From NCBI GenBank assembly GCA_051656905.1, contig JBOFJQ010000009.1, forward strand, positions 1-64,000: a stretch of DNA of 64,000 nucleotides, given 5' to 3'. Made by a program: the position numbers and the translations under genes. The notes below the pieces were generated by a model that worked only from the letters and a program-made list of their open reading frames with translations, did not search any database and was not told where the DNA came from. This document shows positions 44,129-53,048 of this stretch, piece by piece. Source of the stretch: JAGNZR01 sp051656905. GTDB lineage: Bacteria > Fusobacteriota > Fusobacteriia > Fusobacteriales > Fusobacteriaceae. How positions within the stretch are numbered: the stretch's first letter is position 1; the number at the start of each line of letters is the position of its first letter.

Positions 44129-44437
44129 ATGTGTAAGCTAGTTGAAAATAAAGAAGAATAAAAATATACAAAAAGAATTGTCTAAATTCCAGAATTGGTA
44201 TGCTTATAAAAGTGGTGATAAAATTTTATTTGGTCCTAGTAAATTTATAGGATATAAAGATATGAATTAGGATATGTACGATAAACTTAAAAATACTGGA
44301 AATGATACTACTCTAGATCTAAGAAAGACTGAGGTAGCTTTAAAAAAATATTTAAAAGAGAAAAAGAATTAGAAAATCTATTAAACTCTTATGGGAAAAA
44401 ATTAAATAAAGTTTTTTCAATTACTGTAGCAAAGTAA
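44129..44437 (+). pseudogene. gene remnant, broken in several frames
   Basis: Starts ATG with TAGGAG upstream but stops after 10 codons. Coding-like text continues in other frames (FQNWYAYKSGDKILFGPSKF, then MYDKLKNTGNDTTLDLRKTE, then LNSYGKKLNKVFSITVAK) to a stop at 44437. The text has the look of the end of a nuclease or restriction protein, but the family is not identifiable. At least two disruptions, so not functional. Confidence 0.55.
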
Positions 44438-44516
44438 AAAAATAATATTTTAAGAATGAGTTATTTTACTGAAAAATAAGGAATAAAAAGGTAAAGGTTC
44501 CCAGGGTTTTCGCTCT

Positions 44517-44532
44517 GAGACGCCACAGCAAA
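44517..44532 (+). repeat. inverted copy of the tRNA-Arg 3' end (att-like)
   Basis: The 16 bases here equal, on the opposite strand, the 3' end of the tRNA-Arg gene and the bases just after it (44909-44924), including the encoded CCA. A tRNA 3' end copy is typical of an integration site, but the orientation is inverted relative to a normal attL/attR pair. Confidence 0.55.
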
Positions 44533-44576
44533 CATACATATAAAAAAGTTAGAATTTGATAGTATTTAATTAATAT

Positions 44577-44615
44577 AGAGGTTAAAAGATAGTTTTATCT
44601 TTTAACCTCTTTTTT
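44577..44615 (+). terminator. terminator downstream of the gene remnant
   Basis: A 14-bp perfect stem (44577-44590 with 44597-44610), 6-base loop and T run. Confidence 0.85.
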
Positions 44616-44818
44616 ATACTTAAAATTTTAGTAAGAATGGAATTATAACATGTTTCCATATCAATTCCAATCTAGAATTCTATTTTTGACTTTTTTATAA
44701 TAATATATTCTTATAAAAATATTTCTTTTTATCATTTCTAGTTTTATCTATTCTACTTTTTTATCATAATAACAAAAGTATGGCAAATTTCAACAATTTT
44801 TTGCAGAGATTTTAAGTA

Positions 44819-44862
44819 TAAAAAAAGAGACTAAAAGACAAAAACATCTTTTAATCCCTCTA
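44819..44862 (-). terminator. terminator of the tRNA-Arg gene
   Basis: On the minus strand, a stem (44847-44861 with 44825-44838, imperfect) followed by a run of T, ~50 bases after the tRNA 3' end. Confidence 0.7.
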
Positions 44863-44915
44863 TTTATTAAACCTTTACAAACATTTAGTTTTTTAAGGTG
44901 TGTGTTCTTTTGCTG

Positions 44916-44990
44916 TGGCGTCTCCAACAGGAATCGAACCTGTATCTATGTCTTAGGAGGACAGTACTCTATCCATTGAGCTATGGAGAC
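44916..44990 (-). tRNA. tRNA-Arg(CCU)
   Basis: 75 bases including encoded CCA (44916-44918). The acceptor arms GTCTCCA and TGGAGAC pair, the D arm region AGCTCAATGGATAGAGT and the T loop GGTTCGATTCC are standard, and the anticodon loop CTCCTAA gives anticodon CCT, reading AGG. It marks the edge of the accessory island and is a common integration target. Confidence 0.95.
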
Positions 44991-45049
44991 TTTTTCAGTT
45001 GACAAAATATATTATACACTACTTCTATATCTTGTCAATAACCAAACGA

Positions 45050-46636
45050 TTATTTTATTTTTTGATCAGATGTAACTCCAAAACCTGATGTTGTTGAATA
45101 ATATTGAGCATCTATATATTTCCCATTAGAAATCAATACCATTCCTACTGTTTCTTTAACAGCTTTTGAACTACTCATATTTCTATCAACTTCATTATAA
45201 GCTTGGAATCTTGTTGTATCATCTATATGATATCCGTTCTTAACTAGCGAAGAGTTTCTCATGTTTTTCAAAGCGTAAGTCCTTGCTGCAATACTTTGAA
45301 CTTTTAAAGGCTCTACTCCAAAATCTGTAGACATTTCACTTGGTACTACACTTTCTAAATAATCTTCAATAGAAACTTCATTTATTAAATTTAATTTTCC
45401 ATTTTTTAATGGTTTTATTTCAAATTTTCCTGAATAAAAAGGATACTTTGTTTTTCTTTGTTCCTTTTTTATTGTAGTAACACCTATCAATGAATCTGAT
45501 GGACTTACCTTAGCAACTGTTCTTCCCTTTGAAATAAGTTTCCCATCACTATAGAATTCAAGTTGATCATTATTCATTCTAAACTCTATCTTTTGGTTAG
45601 CTGGAACTATTGTTTTTTTATTTTTAAAATCAATAGTTAACGGCCCTTTAGAAATTAATTTAACATTTTTATGTTCAACAGATCTATCCTTAGTAATTGC
45701 TACTTTGATATTTCTATTATCATAAGCTTTTATAGAAGCATGTGGGTAATAAAAGCTTAATATCTCATCATAGCTCTTATTGTAAGTTCTAGCCATGTCT
45801 TGAGCTCCAGCTTGCGCCATTCCTACTCCATGACCATATCCTCCACCATAAAAATTATATCCATCATCTGTTTTTTCAAAAGCTAAGAATCCAGAAGGTG
45901 TTGAACTTGGATTCTTTAACAATACTTTTCTAGGATAATTACTATAAACAGTGTAGTTTCCTCCACCTAAAAATTTACGTGAATTATATTTATCATTAAA
46001 TAAATAAGTTCCTTTACTTCCCTCTATTTGAATAGAAATTACAAGTCCTGATTTATCTCTCTCAATTACTCTAATATTTCTAAGAACTCCTAAAGGATTT
46101 TCAGGCAGTGCTAATTTTTTCCATTCACCATTTGAATAAGTCCTTATATTGTTAGAGTACTTTTTTAGATTCTTATTTAATAATTTCTCTAATTCACTAT
46201 TTGTCATTGCAAAGTTCCATCTATAAAAAGGTGCATTTGATCCGTATGCACGAATTGTATTATGCTTATAGAATTCTAAACTCTCTTTCTCATTTGTAAA
46301 ATCTATTTTTTCTTGACTAACTAAATGGTTAACTTGACCATAATAATAATCTTCACTAACTACTATAGGGAAGTTATCTTGGTTTAAGTCTCTCTTTTTT
46401 GGCATCGTTAGCTCATATAAGTTAGTTTTTTTTGCGTTTGAAGCTTTTGGATCTTTTAAAAGAGAGAATTCGTCTCTTTTAAATCCATTTGGCAAATTGT
46501 TTAAATCTGTTTCATCTAATGTTGTTTTAAAGTTCAAAGGAACTCTATTTCTTGTCTTGCTCACATCTTTATTTTTATCTTTAGTACTTGTACAGGCTGT
46601 AATAAACATAAAAACAAATATAAATATATATTTCAC
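45050..46636 (-). CDS. SpoIID/LytB-domain lipoprotein with permuted halves
   Basis: 528 aa starting with GTG (46636), whose TAGTG overlap couples it to the HD gene upstream. Lipoprotein signal with lipobox ITAC (Cys15). The SpoIID/LytB family degrades or activates degradation of peptidoglycan. Here the segment normally at the C-terminus (YGGGYGHGVGMAQAGAQDMA) lies at about 265-285, while the normally N-terminal segment (EDYLESVVPSEM, then VQSIAARTYALK, then AQYYSTTSGFGVTS) lies at 430-525. The order is thus circularly permuted relative to Bacillus SpoIID. The protein ends right after the TTSG region. Confidence 0.85.
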   Translation of the reverse strand: MKYIFIFVFMFITACTSTKDKNKDVSKTRNRVPLNFKTTLDETDLNNLPNGFKRDEFSLLKDPKASNAKKTNLYELTMPKKRDLNQDNFPIVVSEDYYYGQVNHLVSQEKIDFTNEKESLEFYKHNTIRAYGSNAPFYRWNFAMTNSELEKLLNKNLKKYSNNIRTYSNGEWKKLALPENPLGVLRNIRVIERDKSGLVISIQIEGSKGTYLFNDKYNSRKFLGGGNYTVYSNYPRKVLLKNPSSTPSGFLAFEKTDDGYNFYGGGYGHGVGMAQAGAQDMARTYNKSYDEILSFYYPHASIKAYDNRNIKVAITKDRSVEHKNVKLISKGPLTIDFKNKKTIVPANQKIEFRMNNDQLEFYSDGKLISKGRTVAKVSPSDSLIGVTTIKKEQRKTKYPFYSGKFEIKPLKNGKLNLINEVSIEDYLESVVPSEMSTDFGVEPLKVQSIAARTYALKNMRNSSLVKNGYHIDDTTRFQAYNEVDRNMSSSKAVKETVGMVLISNGKYIDAQYYSTTSGFGVTSDQKIK

Positions 46637-47238
46637 TAAATATTGTCCTCTTTTATAATTCCTCTTTCTTTAAATTTAAGAATTTCTGGTAAAATAAAAT
46701 CATTAAATACTTTTGGAATATTTTCTTTTATTGGTGCAACTCTTTGTAAAATTTGATGCTCCTGTACATTATATTTTTTCCATGTATGACCATCTGAAAC
46801 AACATTTTGAATAAACCCTTGTAATCTATCGCAACAATTTGCAAATCTAGCTTCTGGAGTATTTTTTTCTTCAAACTCCATCCATAAAGAGAAAAATTCG
46901 TCTTTTTGCTCTTTAGGTAATGTAGAAAATATCTTTTCTGCACTAGCCAGTTCCTCTGTAAACTTATTAGGATTGTGATTCCCAAAGCAAGGATTATCCC
47001 CTGCATAAATTTCTACAACATCATGTAGTAAAATCATTTTTAATACTTTTTCCATTGATATCTCTTCATTAAAATAGGGCTTTAAAACCATTCCTGCTAT
47101 TGCCATATGCCAACTATGCTCTGCATCGTTCTCATTTCTCGCTCCATTTAAAACAACAGAAGCACGTAAAATCCCTTTTAACTTATCTATCTCGTATAAA
47201 AAACTCATTTGCATTCCTAAATCTTTTGAATTAGTCAT
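46636..47238 (-). CDS. HD-domain phosphohydrolase, YfbR-like
   Basis: 200 aa from the ATG at 47238, chosen for the strong AAGGAGGT before it; an in-frame ATG at 47265 lacks a site. The HD metal site is visible: His in DAEHSWH, the HD pair in LLHDVVEIYAGD, and Asp in CCDRLQGF. YfbR-type enzymes are 5'-deoxynucleotidases. Followed with overlap by the SpoIID-like gene. Confidence 0.85.
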   Translation of the reverse strand: MTNSKDLGMQMSFLYEIDKLKGILRASVVLNGARNENDAEHSWHMAIAGMVLKPYFNEEISMEKVLKMILLHDVVEIYAGDNPCFGNHNPNKFTEELASAEKIFSTLPKEQKDEFFSLWMEFEEKNTPEARFANCCDRLQGFIQNVVSDGHTWKKYNVQEHQILQRVAPIKENIPKVFNDFILPEILKFKERGIIKEDNI

Positions 47239-47458
47239 TAATACCTCCTTGTAATAGACACTCACTAACTATAATTAATATGTACTATTTTCAATTTATT
47301 ATATGTTTTTTACACATGTATCTTTGATATTGTATCATAAAATTCAAAATATTGCAAAATTTATGGTTTTAGCTCTATGAGAAAGACTATATAAATTGAT
47401 ATAACTATGGTAAAATACAGTGAAATTAATAAAATATTAAAGGACGTAAAGTAATATA

Positions 47459-48145
47459 ATGAGATTAGAAAAATATTTAGTTCAATGTGGAATTGCCACT
47501 GGAAAAGTTATAAAAAAGTTAATAAGAGAGGGTGAAATAACTGTAAATGGTGTAGTTGAATGTGACTGTTCTGTTCAGGTAGAACCACCTAAAGATATTG
47601 TACTTTATAAAAATGAAGAACTACAGCCAAAAACTTTAAGATATTATCTATTAAATAAACCTGCTGGATACTTAACAGCTGTGTCTAATACTATAAATTC
47701 TAAACCTATTATAATGGATGTTATCCCTGACTCTATAAACAAGCAAGGGCTTGCTCCAATAGGTAGACTTGATAAAGATACTGAAGGAGTGCTAATCATC
47801 ACGAATGACGGCAATCTGAACTATCTAATGACATATCCTGAGAAAGTTATTGATAAAGAGTACTATGTCGAACTAGACCGTAAAATATCTCCTGAAGATA
47901 TTGAAAGATTAGAACAAGGGGTAGTCTTTGATGACTATCTATGTAAACCTGCTAAAGTTGAATTTTTAACTGATAATTCTATTAATTTAACTATTACAGA
48001 GGGGAAATATCACCAAGTTAAAAAAATGATGAAAAGTATTGGAAATAAAGTTGTTTACTTAAAAAGAATCAGAATGGGAAAACTGACTTTAGGTGACTTA
48101 AAAGTTGGAGAAATCAAAGAAATTTCTATTGATGAAATCATTTAA
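47459..48145 (+). CDS. rsuA: 16S rRNA pseudouridine synthase, RsuA family
   Basis: 228 aa: an N-terminal S4 RNA-binding domain (MRLEKYLVQCGIATGKVIKK) and the catalytic domain with the aspartate in GRLDKDTEGVLIITNDG, then EGKYHQVKKMM. RsuA makes pseudouridine 516 in 16S rRNA; the closely related RluB/E/F enzymes cannot be excluded. No AGGAGG: the purine-rich AAAGGACG precedes the ATG. Confidence 0.88.
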   Translation: MRLEKYLVQCGIATGKVIKKLIREGEITVNGVVECDCSVQVEPPKDIVLYKNEELQPKTLRYYLLNKPAGYLTAVSNTINSKPIIMDVIPDSINKQGLAPIGRLDKDTEGVLIITNDGNLNYLMTYPEKVIDKEYYVELDRKISPEDIERLEQGVVFDDYLCKPAKVEFLTDNSINLTITEGKYHQVKKMMKSIGNKVVYLKRIRMGKLTLGDLKVGEIKEISIDEII

Positions 48146-48160
48146 AATACTGAACAAATA

Positions 48161-48193
48161 AAAAAGGGGATTTTAACTCCCCTTTTATTTTTT
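48161..48193. terminator. bidirectional terminator, rsuA / truA
   Basis: A 9-bp stem AAAAGGGGA/TCCCCTTTT (48162-48170 with 48178-48186) between convergent genes with T runs on both strands. Confidence 0.75.
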
Positions 48194-48938
48194 AATTTTT
48201 ATAGTCAACTCTGTAAAGATATAACCCTTGAGGTGGAACTACAAATCTGTAATTTTCTCTCGTTTTTGCACTTAGTAAATCTTTTATCTCTTCTAAAGAT
48301 GTCTTATTTAATCCTAAATTTATAAGAGACCCTGTTATCATTCTTACCATATTATATAAGAATCCATCAGCTTCAAAATATATATCAATCATACCATCTG
48401 AATTCTTAGTAAGTCTAATATCTTTAATAGATTTTACTGTTGACTTCTTTTTTCTACTATTTTTTGAAAAAGATATAAAATCATGTTCTCCTATGAAGAT
48501 TTTAGCACCCTCTTTCATCAGTTCAAAATCTAGAGATGTATCAACAAAGTATGAATATTTTCTCATAAATGGATCTCCATATTTCGAGTTATCTATTTTA
48601 TATAAATATACTTTATTTACACACGTGTGCCTTGCATGAAAACGGTCATCAACCTTATCACAGCATGTAACTCTAATATCCTCAGGAAGGTATCTATTTA
48701 AGCTATCTAAGAAAGTGTTATCTAAATTTTTAGATGTCTTGAAATTAAAAACTTGCATCATTGCATGAACTCCAGCATCTGTTCTTCCACTTCCTATTAT
48801 TTGAATCTCTTCTTCTAAAACTCTAGATATAACTCTTTCAATTTTCCCTTGAATAGTCTTTTCTACATTATCTGTCAGTCTTTGCCAACCGTTATACTTT
48901 GTTCCATCATATTTTACATGAAATTTATAATTGTTCAT
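48192..48938 (-). CDS. truA: tRNA pseudouridine(38-40) synthase
   Basis: 248 aa, a normal TruA. Catalytic Asp in SGRTDAGVHAMMQVFNF, start YDGTKYNGWQRL, RHTCVNKVYLYKID, and YNMVRMITGSLINLG near the C-terminus. Modifies the anticodon stem-loop of several tRNAs. Lies 22 bases after hutG on the same strand. Confidence 0.95.
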   Translation of the reverse strand: MNNYKFHVKYDGTKYNGWQRLTDNVEKTIQGKIERVISRVLEEEIQIIGSGRTDAGVHAMMQVFNFKTSKNLDNTFLDSLNRYLPEDIRVTCCDKVDDRFHARHTCVNKVYLYKIDNSKYGDPFMRKYSYFVDTSLDFELMKEGAKIFIGEHDFISFSKNSRKKKSTVKSIKDIRLTKNSDGMIDIYFEADGFLYNMVRMITGSLINLGLNKTSLEEIKDLLSAKTRENYRFVVPPQGLYLYRVDYKN

Positions 48939-48960
48939 TTTTTCCTCTTTCTTTTTTATT

Positions 48961-49911
48961 TTATTCTTTCTCTAAATTCGATAATATTAGCTCATAAAGT
49001 ACACTAGCCATTAATCTAGAAGTTCTATCATCAGCATCATAATCTGGATTTATTTCAGCTATATCTATTGTTAAATTCTTTGCATATCTACAGAATTTTC
49101 TTAAAAGTTTCATAGCTAATATTGGTGAAATTCCTAAAGGCTGTGGTGCACTAACCCCTGGAGCTGAAGTTATTAAGAAAACATCTGTACATATTGTTAA
49201 ATGGATATAGTCGTTATTACTAGCAATATCATAGAACTTATCAATAGCATTATTATCTAGCTCTGATGCTCTAACATATTTAACATTATGACTTTTAGCT
49301 ACATCAAATAATCTTTGAGTATTTGAGAACTTTTGTATTCCAAATACATTATAATTAAAATCTATACCTCTTAACTTATACTCGTCTGCTATTTGTAAAA
49401 ACATTGTTCCTGAAGTGGGACCATTTTCATAACTTCTCATATCAAAATGAGCATCCAAATTAACTATTCCAATTTTTGGATTTTTCTCTTTTTTCAATGC
49501 ATAGTTCATAATTCCCATATTAGTTCCAAAGGCAACTTCATGTCCTCCACCTAATACAACAACTAAATAATCTTTCTCTTTTAATTTTTCTACAACCTCT
49601 GCAAGTTTAGATTGTCCTGCTTCTAAATCTCGATCGTTTACTTCAATTATTTCAGAAAGATCATAAAATGATAAATCATTATAGAATACAGGGAAAGAAG
49701 CCATCATTTTTTTTAAATGCTTCCATCCATTTCTTGCACCTAATCTACCTAAATTTCTTCTAACACCTTCATCTGAAGCAAAACTTACAAAACAAACTTT
49801 TTTCATATCGTTTTCTTCTAATAAAAGCTCATCTAAAGTCATAACTTTTATAACTTGATGTAATCTTAGTACATCACTTTCTGTCCCGTCAATACGTCCT
49901 TCCCACTTCAT
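48961..49911 (-). CDS. hutG: formimidoylglutamase (arginase family)
   Basis: 316 aa ureohydrolase. Manganese ligands: His of GGGHEVAFGTNMG, the NLDAHFDMR cluster, and Asp in the CTDVF strand. The family member HutG hydrolyses N-formimidoyl-glutamate to glutamate and formamide, the last step of one histidine degradation route. The adjacent HutD gene supports HutG over agmatinase or arginase. hutH, hutU and hutI are not in the window. Confidence 0.82.
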   Translation of the reverse strand: MKWEGRIDGTESDVLRLHQVIKVMTLDELLLEENDMKKVCFVSFASDEGVRRNLGRLGARNGWKHLKKMMASFPVFYNDLSFYDLSEIIEVNDRDLEAGQSKLAEVVEKLKEKDYLVVVLGGGHEVAFGTNMGIMNYALKKEKNPKIGIVNLDAHFDMRSYENGPTSGTMFLQIADEYKLRGIDFNYNVFGIQKFSNTQRLFDVAKSHNVKYVRASELDNNAIDKFYDIASNNDYIHLTICTDVFLITSAPGVSAPQPLGISPILAMKLLRKFCRYAKNLTIDIAEINPDYDADDRTSRLMASVLYELILSNLEKE

Positions 49912-49930
49912 AACAAAACTCCTTACATTA

Positions 49931-50503
49931 TTAAATTTTTATAAATATAAAATTGCCTTTCAATGACATCTTAACTTTACCCTCTGTTATTTGGATAAAA
50001 TCTCCTTTCGTAACTAAATAGTCTTTCTCATTTAATTCAATACTACTTATCTCATCTAAAGCAAATAGAAAACACTCACCACTTTCTACTTCTTTTTTAG
50101 TTAATTCTTTTAAATTTAATATTTCAACTTTTACATCAGAAATTGACTTTTTCCAAATAACATTAAAATCTCTAACTTCTACTTCTGATTTGCTTACTGT
50201 CTTTATTGCCCCATCAAAATAATAAGGGGAATTTTTTTCTAATCTTGTTAATCCTTCTTTTTCTCCATCATTATTAGGGTGTGATATATCTATCCATCCT
50301 TCTAAAATAGTTAAGAATCTATTATAATCTTTAAAATTAGTAAAAACTGAGTCTCCAGGTCTTATAGTTGCTGATGAAATTCTAATGTCAAAGTCATCAC
50401 TAACTTTAAAACCTTCTGGCTGTATAAATAATTGCGTTGTAGTTCCACCACTCCACTTTGTAAATGTTAAATCTTGAATATTTGTAATTTTTACATCTAT
50501 CAC
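49931..50503 (-). CDS. HutD family protein
   Basis: 190 aa, cupin-like HutD: ITNIQDLTFTKWSGGTTTQLFI near the start, RISSATIRPGDSVFTNFKDYNRFLTILEG, SPYYFDGA. HutD proteins accompany histidine utilisation genes and are thought to bind a pathway intermediate and limit flux. Lies 19 bases upstream of hutG on the same strand. Confidence 0.85.
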   Translation of the reverse strand: MIDVKITNIQDLTFTKWSGGTTTQLFIQPEGFKVSDDFDIRISSATIRPGDSVFTNFKDYNRFLTILEGWIDISHPNNDGEKEGLTRLEKNSPYYFDGAIKTVSKSEVEVRDFNVIWKKSISDVKVEILNLKELTKKEVESGECFLFALDEISSIELNEKDYLVTKGDFIQITEGKVKMSLKGNFIFIKI

Positions 50504-50533
50504 TAGACTACACCTCTTCTATTTTAAGTTTAA

Positions 50534-52297
50534 TTACCAGCTAGAACCTCCACCTCCACCAGCTCCTCCACCAGCACTTCCTCCACCCATAGATGAAAGT
50601 CCAGGTCCATTATTCGATCCTGGTCTTGAGTACATGTTAGAACTAATGTTATTCATTGAACGATTTAGACTTCCCATAAAATATAAAGCACTAAATGTTC
50701 CCATATTTGTTGAGTGATACCAATCAGGCGGTGATGTTAATATATCATTAAACTTCCCTGCCCATTTATCACTAACCTTTAATACTATAGTGTAGGGTAA
50801 AATATTATAAAAATAACTTGGATTTTCATCCACAAGCATCTCTAACTTCTCTTTTTCTGCAGTTGTTAAAAATCTCTTAAATCCTTTTAATCTTCCTAAA
50901 AGTTGCGAATACTCCTCTGTTCTTCTCTTTATTTTTGAAGCAACAATAATTATAAAAAATACTGCTGGAAGTATTGCTGGATACTTCATGAAAATATAAG
51001 GAATAACTCCTAATATTTCTGGTGAAAATACCCTTACTCTATACTGAAAAGAAAATCTTATTGCTGCTAGTATCAGTAATATAAATGGAAAACAACTTAC
51101 TACTTGCTTCATAAAAATAGATTCTTTCGTATAAAGTCTTGTTCTATTCATTGCTAAATCTATTCTAAATAGATCTACAGTCTTACTAATACATTTAAAA
51201 AATTTATCTTTTAATGAACTTACATAAACGCTATTTCCTGAATAAGCAAAGGCAAATAGTGAATTAAAAAGATAAGGTTCATAGCTATTTTTTGCCTCTA
51301 TGTCTTTTTTCTTTTCAAATATATAATCAACCTTTGAAAAAATAGATTTTTTGTCCTCTTCAACAATGTCTAAATAACCCTTATCTGCCCAATAAACAAA
51401 AAGACTAGTTATATCTCTAGCATCCACTCTTCCATCAATATAATACCCAACCTCTGTGGGATTCATCCCATCAGGTGGATAAAATTCAACAGTTTCTACT
51501 AATTGTTTATTTTTACCAAATAAGAACCATAATACCAATGATAAAATCGGTAGTGCAAATATCATAGCATATATAAATTTATCCAGAATATCTAATAGCA
51601 AAGCATAACTTTGAACTTTAAAATATCCTTGAGGTAAAGGCAACGCAATTGTTAATGCATCTCCTGGTCTTAATCTTTTAGTTGTATATCCTATAATTTT
51701 ATTTCCTTGAACTTCATAAGTAACACTACCTTTAGATATACTACCATATTGACCAGTAGTAAAATTAATCTTACTCTTATCAAAAGATTTTGGAAGCTCT
51801 ATTACAAAATTTACTCTATCAATATTTGTATCCCATTCATTACCAATTATATTAAAATATACCTCATCATAATTAGGATAACCATCATCACCTAAATCAT
51901 ACTTATAACTTATATTATATGTTTTATTTCCTGTTATAAATTTATCAGCACTTCCTATTCTAAGATTAGTTGATGTGTTAAACACTTTTTTACTAAAAGG
52001 ATCTCCAGAAACTACTATATCTGTAATATCTAAATTTCTACTACCATACCTTGATGGAATTGCTCTTATAATTCCTCTTTGAGGTTTTGTAAATACTGTA
52101 TCTATCTTTTCAGAAACCTCATACTTATTCTTTTCGTCTATCTTTATATTTAATCCATAATTACTTATATAAAAATTTTGATTAGCCATTGCTACTATTG
52201 AAAATAGAAATAGACATATAATAATTAGATGTTTTCTTAATGCTGGACCTGCAAATGATTTATTAGCCCAACTCGCCTTAAAATTCAACTTTAACAT
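50534..52297 (-). CDS. DUF2207 (YciQ-like) membrane protein
   Basis: 587 aa. A signal-like hydrophobic segment near 22-38, a long extracytoplasmic beta-rich domain (about 40-230), a membrane segment at about 237-262, a cytoplasmic part, further membrane segments at about 400-460, and a Gly/Ser-rich tail ending GGGGGSSW. This is the DUF2207 pattern. The start overlaps the end of the LemA gene by 20 bases, the usual LemA-DUF2207 pairing in bacteria. Function unknown. Confidence 0.85.
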   Translation of the reverse strand: MLKLNFKASWANKSFAGPALRKHLIIICLFLFSIVAMANQNFYISNYGLNIKIDEKNKYEVSEKIDTVFTKPQRGIIRAIPSRYGSRNLDITDIVVSGDPFSKKVFNTSTNLRIGSADKFITGNKTYNISYKYDLGDDGYPNYDEVYFNIIGNEWDTNIDRVNFVIELPKSFDKSKINFTTGQYGSISKGSVTYEVQGNKIIGYTTKRLRPGDALTIALPLPQGYFKVQSYALLLDILDKFIYAMIFALPILSLVLWFLFGKNKQLVETVEFYPPDGMNPTEVGYYIDGRVDARDITSLFVYWADKGYLDIVEEDKKSIFSKVDYIFEKKKDIEAKNSYEPYLFNSLFAFAYSGNSVYVSSLKDKFFKCISKTVDLFRIDLAMNRTRLYTKESIFMKQVVSCFPFILLILAAIRFSFQYRVRVFSPEILGVIPYIFMKYPAILPAVFFIIIVASKIKRRTEEYSQLLGRLKGFKRFLTTAEKEKLEMLVDENPSYFYNILPYTIVLKVSDKWAGKFNDILTSPPDWYHSTNMGTFSALYFMGSLNRSMNNISSNMYSRPGSNNGPGLSSMGGGSAGGGAGGGGGSSW

Positions 52298-52829
52298 TTT
52301 CTTTCTCTACTTCATTTTGAATTTCAAAATAAGAAAATTTAGAAAAATTCATTACTTTTGCTATTAAAACACTTGGAAATGTATCACACTTTGTATTAAA
52401 AATTTTAACATTACCGTTATAATATTTTCTAGCTTGTGCTAAGTCATTCTCTATACCTTTTATATCATTTTGAAGTGATAAAAAATTTGTATTAGCTTTT
52501 AAATCTGGATAAGCTTCGCTAAGTGCAAAAAGCTTTGATAACGACTGTGCTAATACTGCTTCATTAGCTATTTTGTCATTAACACTACTTGAGGATATAC
52601 AGCTGTTTCTAGCCGAAATAACTTTTTCTAATGTCTCACTTTCATGCTTTGCATAACCTTTAACTGTGTTTACTAAATTTGGTAATAAATCATATCTTTT
52701 CTTTAAATATACATCTATTGTTGCAAAAGCTTCTTCTACAGAATTTTTAAAATGTATAAACGAATTATATGCTGAAATAAAATATATCACTATTACTGCT
52801 ACAACTCCTAAAATAATAAAACTTACCAT
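52278..52829 (-). CDS. LemA family protein
   Basis: 183 aa with an N-terminal membrane helix (2-20) followed by a helical cytoplasmic or periplasmic domain: RYDLLPNLVNTVKGYAKHE and the repeated long helices, ARKYYNGNVKIFNT near the C-terminus. Precisely the LemA pattern. AGGAGG upstream. Translated with the DUF2207 gene. Biochemical role unknown. Confidence 0.92.
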   Translation of the reverse strand: MVSFIILGVVAVIVIYFISAYNSFIHFKNSVEEAFATIDVYLKKRYDLLPNLVNTVKGYAKHESETLEKVISARNSCISSSSVNDKIANEAVLAQSLSKLFALSEAYPDLKANTNFLSLQNDIKGIENDLAQARKYYNGNVKIFNTKCDTFPSVLIAKVMNFSKFSYFEIQNEVEKENVKVEF

Positions 52830-53048
52830 TTTGTTTCCTCCTAATAATGTAAATTTTTTTTACTTTTTTCAAAGTTATTTTACACTAAGTTTATATGTGT
52901 TTCTTTACTGATTTTACCAATTTTTTTTACTAATAGCAATATTTTATACTACAAATTATCTTTAATTGCTTTTAATTTTTTATTATTTAATCTAAAAATT
53001 TGTTATAATAAAATTATAATCTTAGAAAACTATAAAAAAGGTGAATTT

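Noticed and set aside
44129..44437. Functional gene after the Fic fusion
   Set aside because: Several stops and frame changes; only short coding-like stretches remain.
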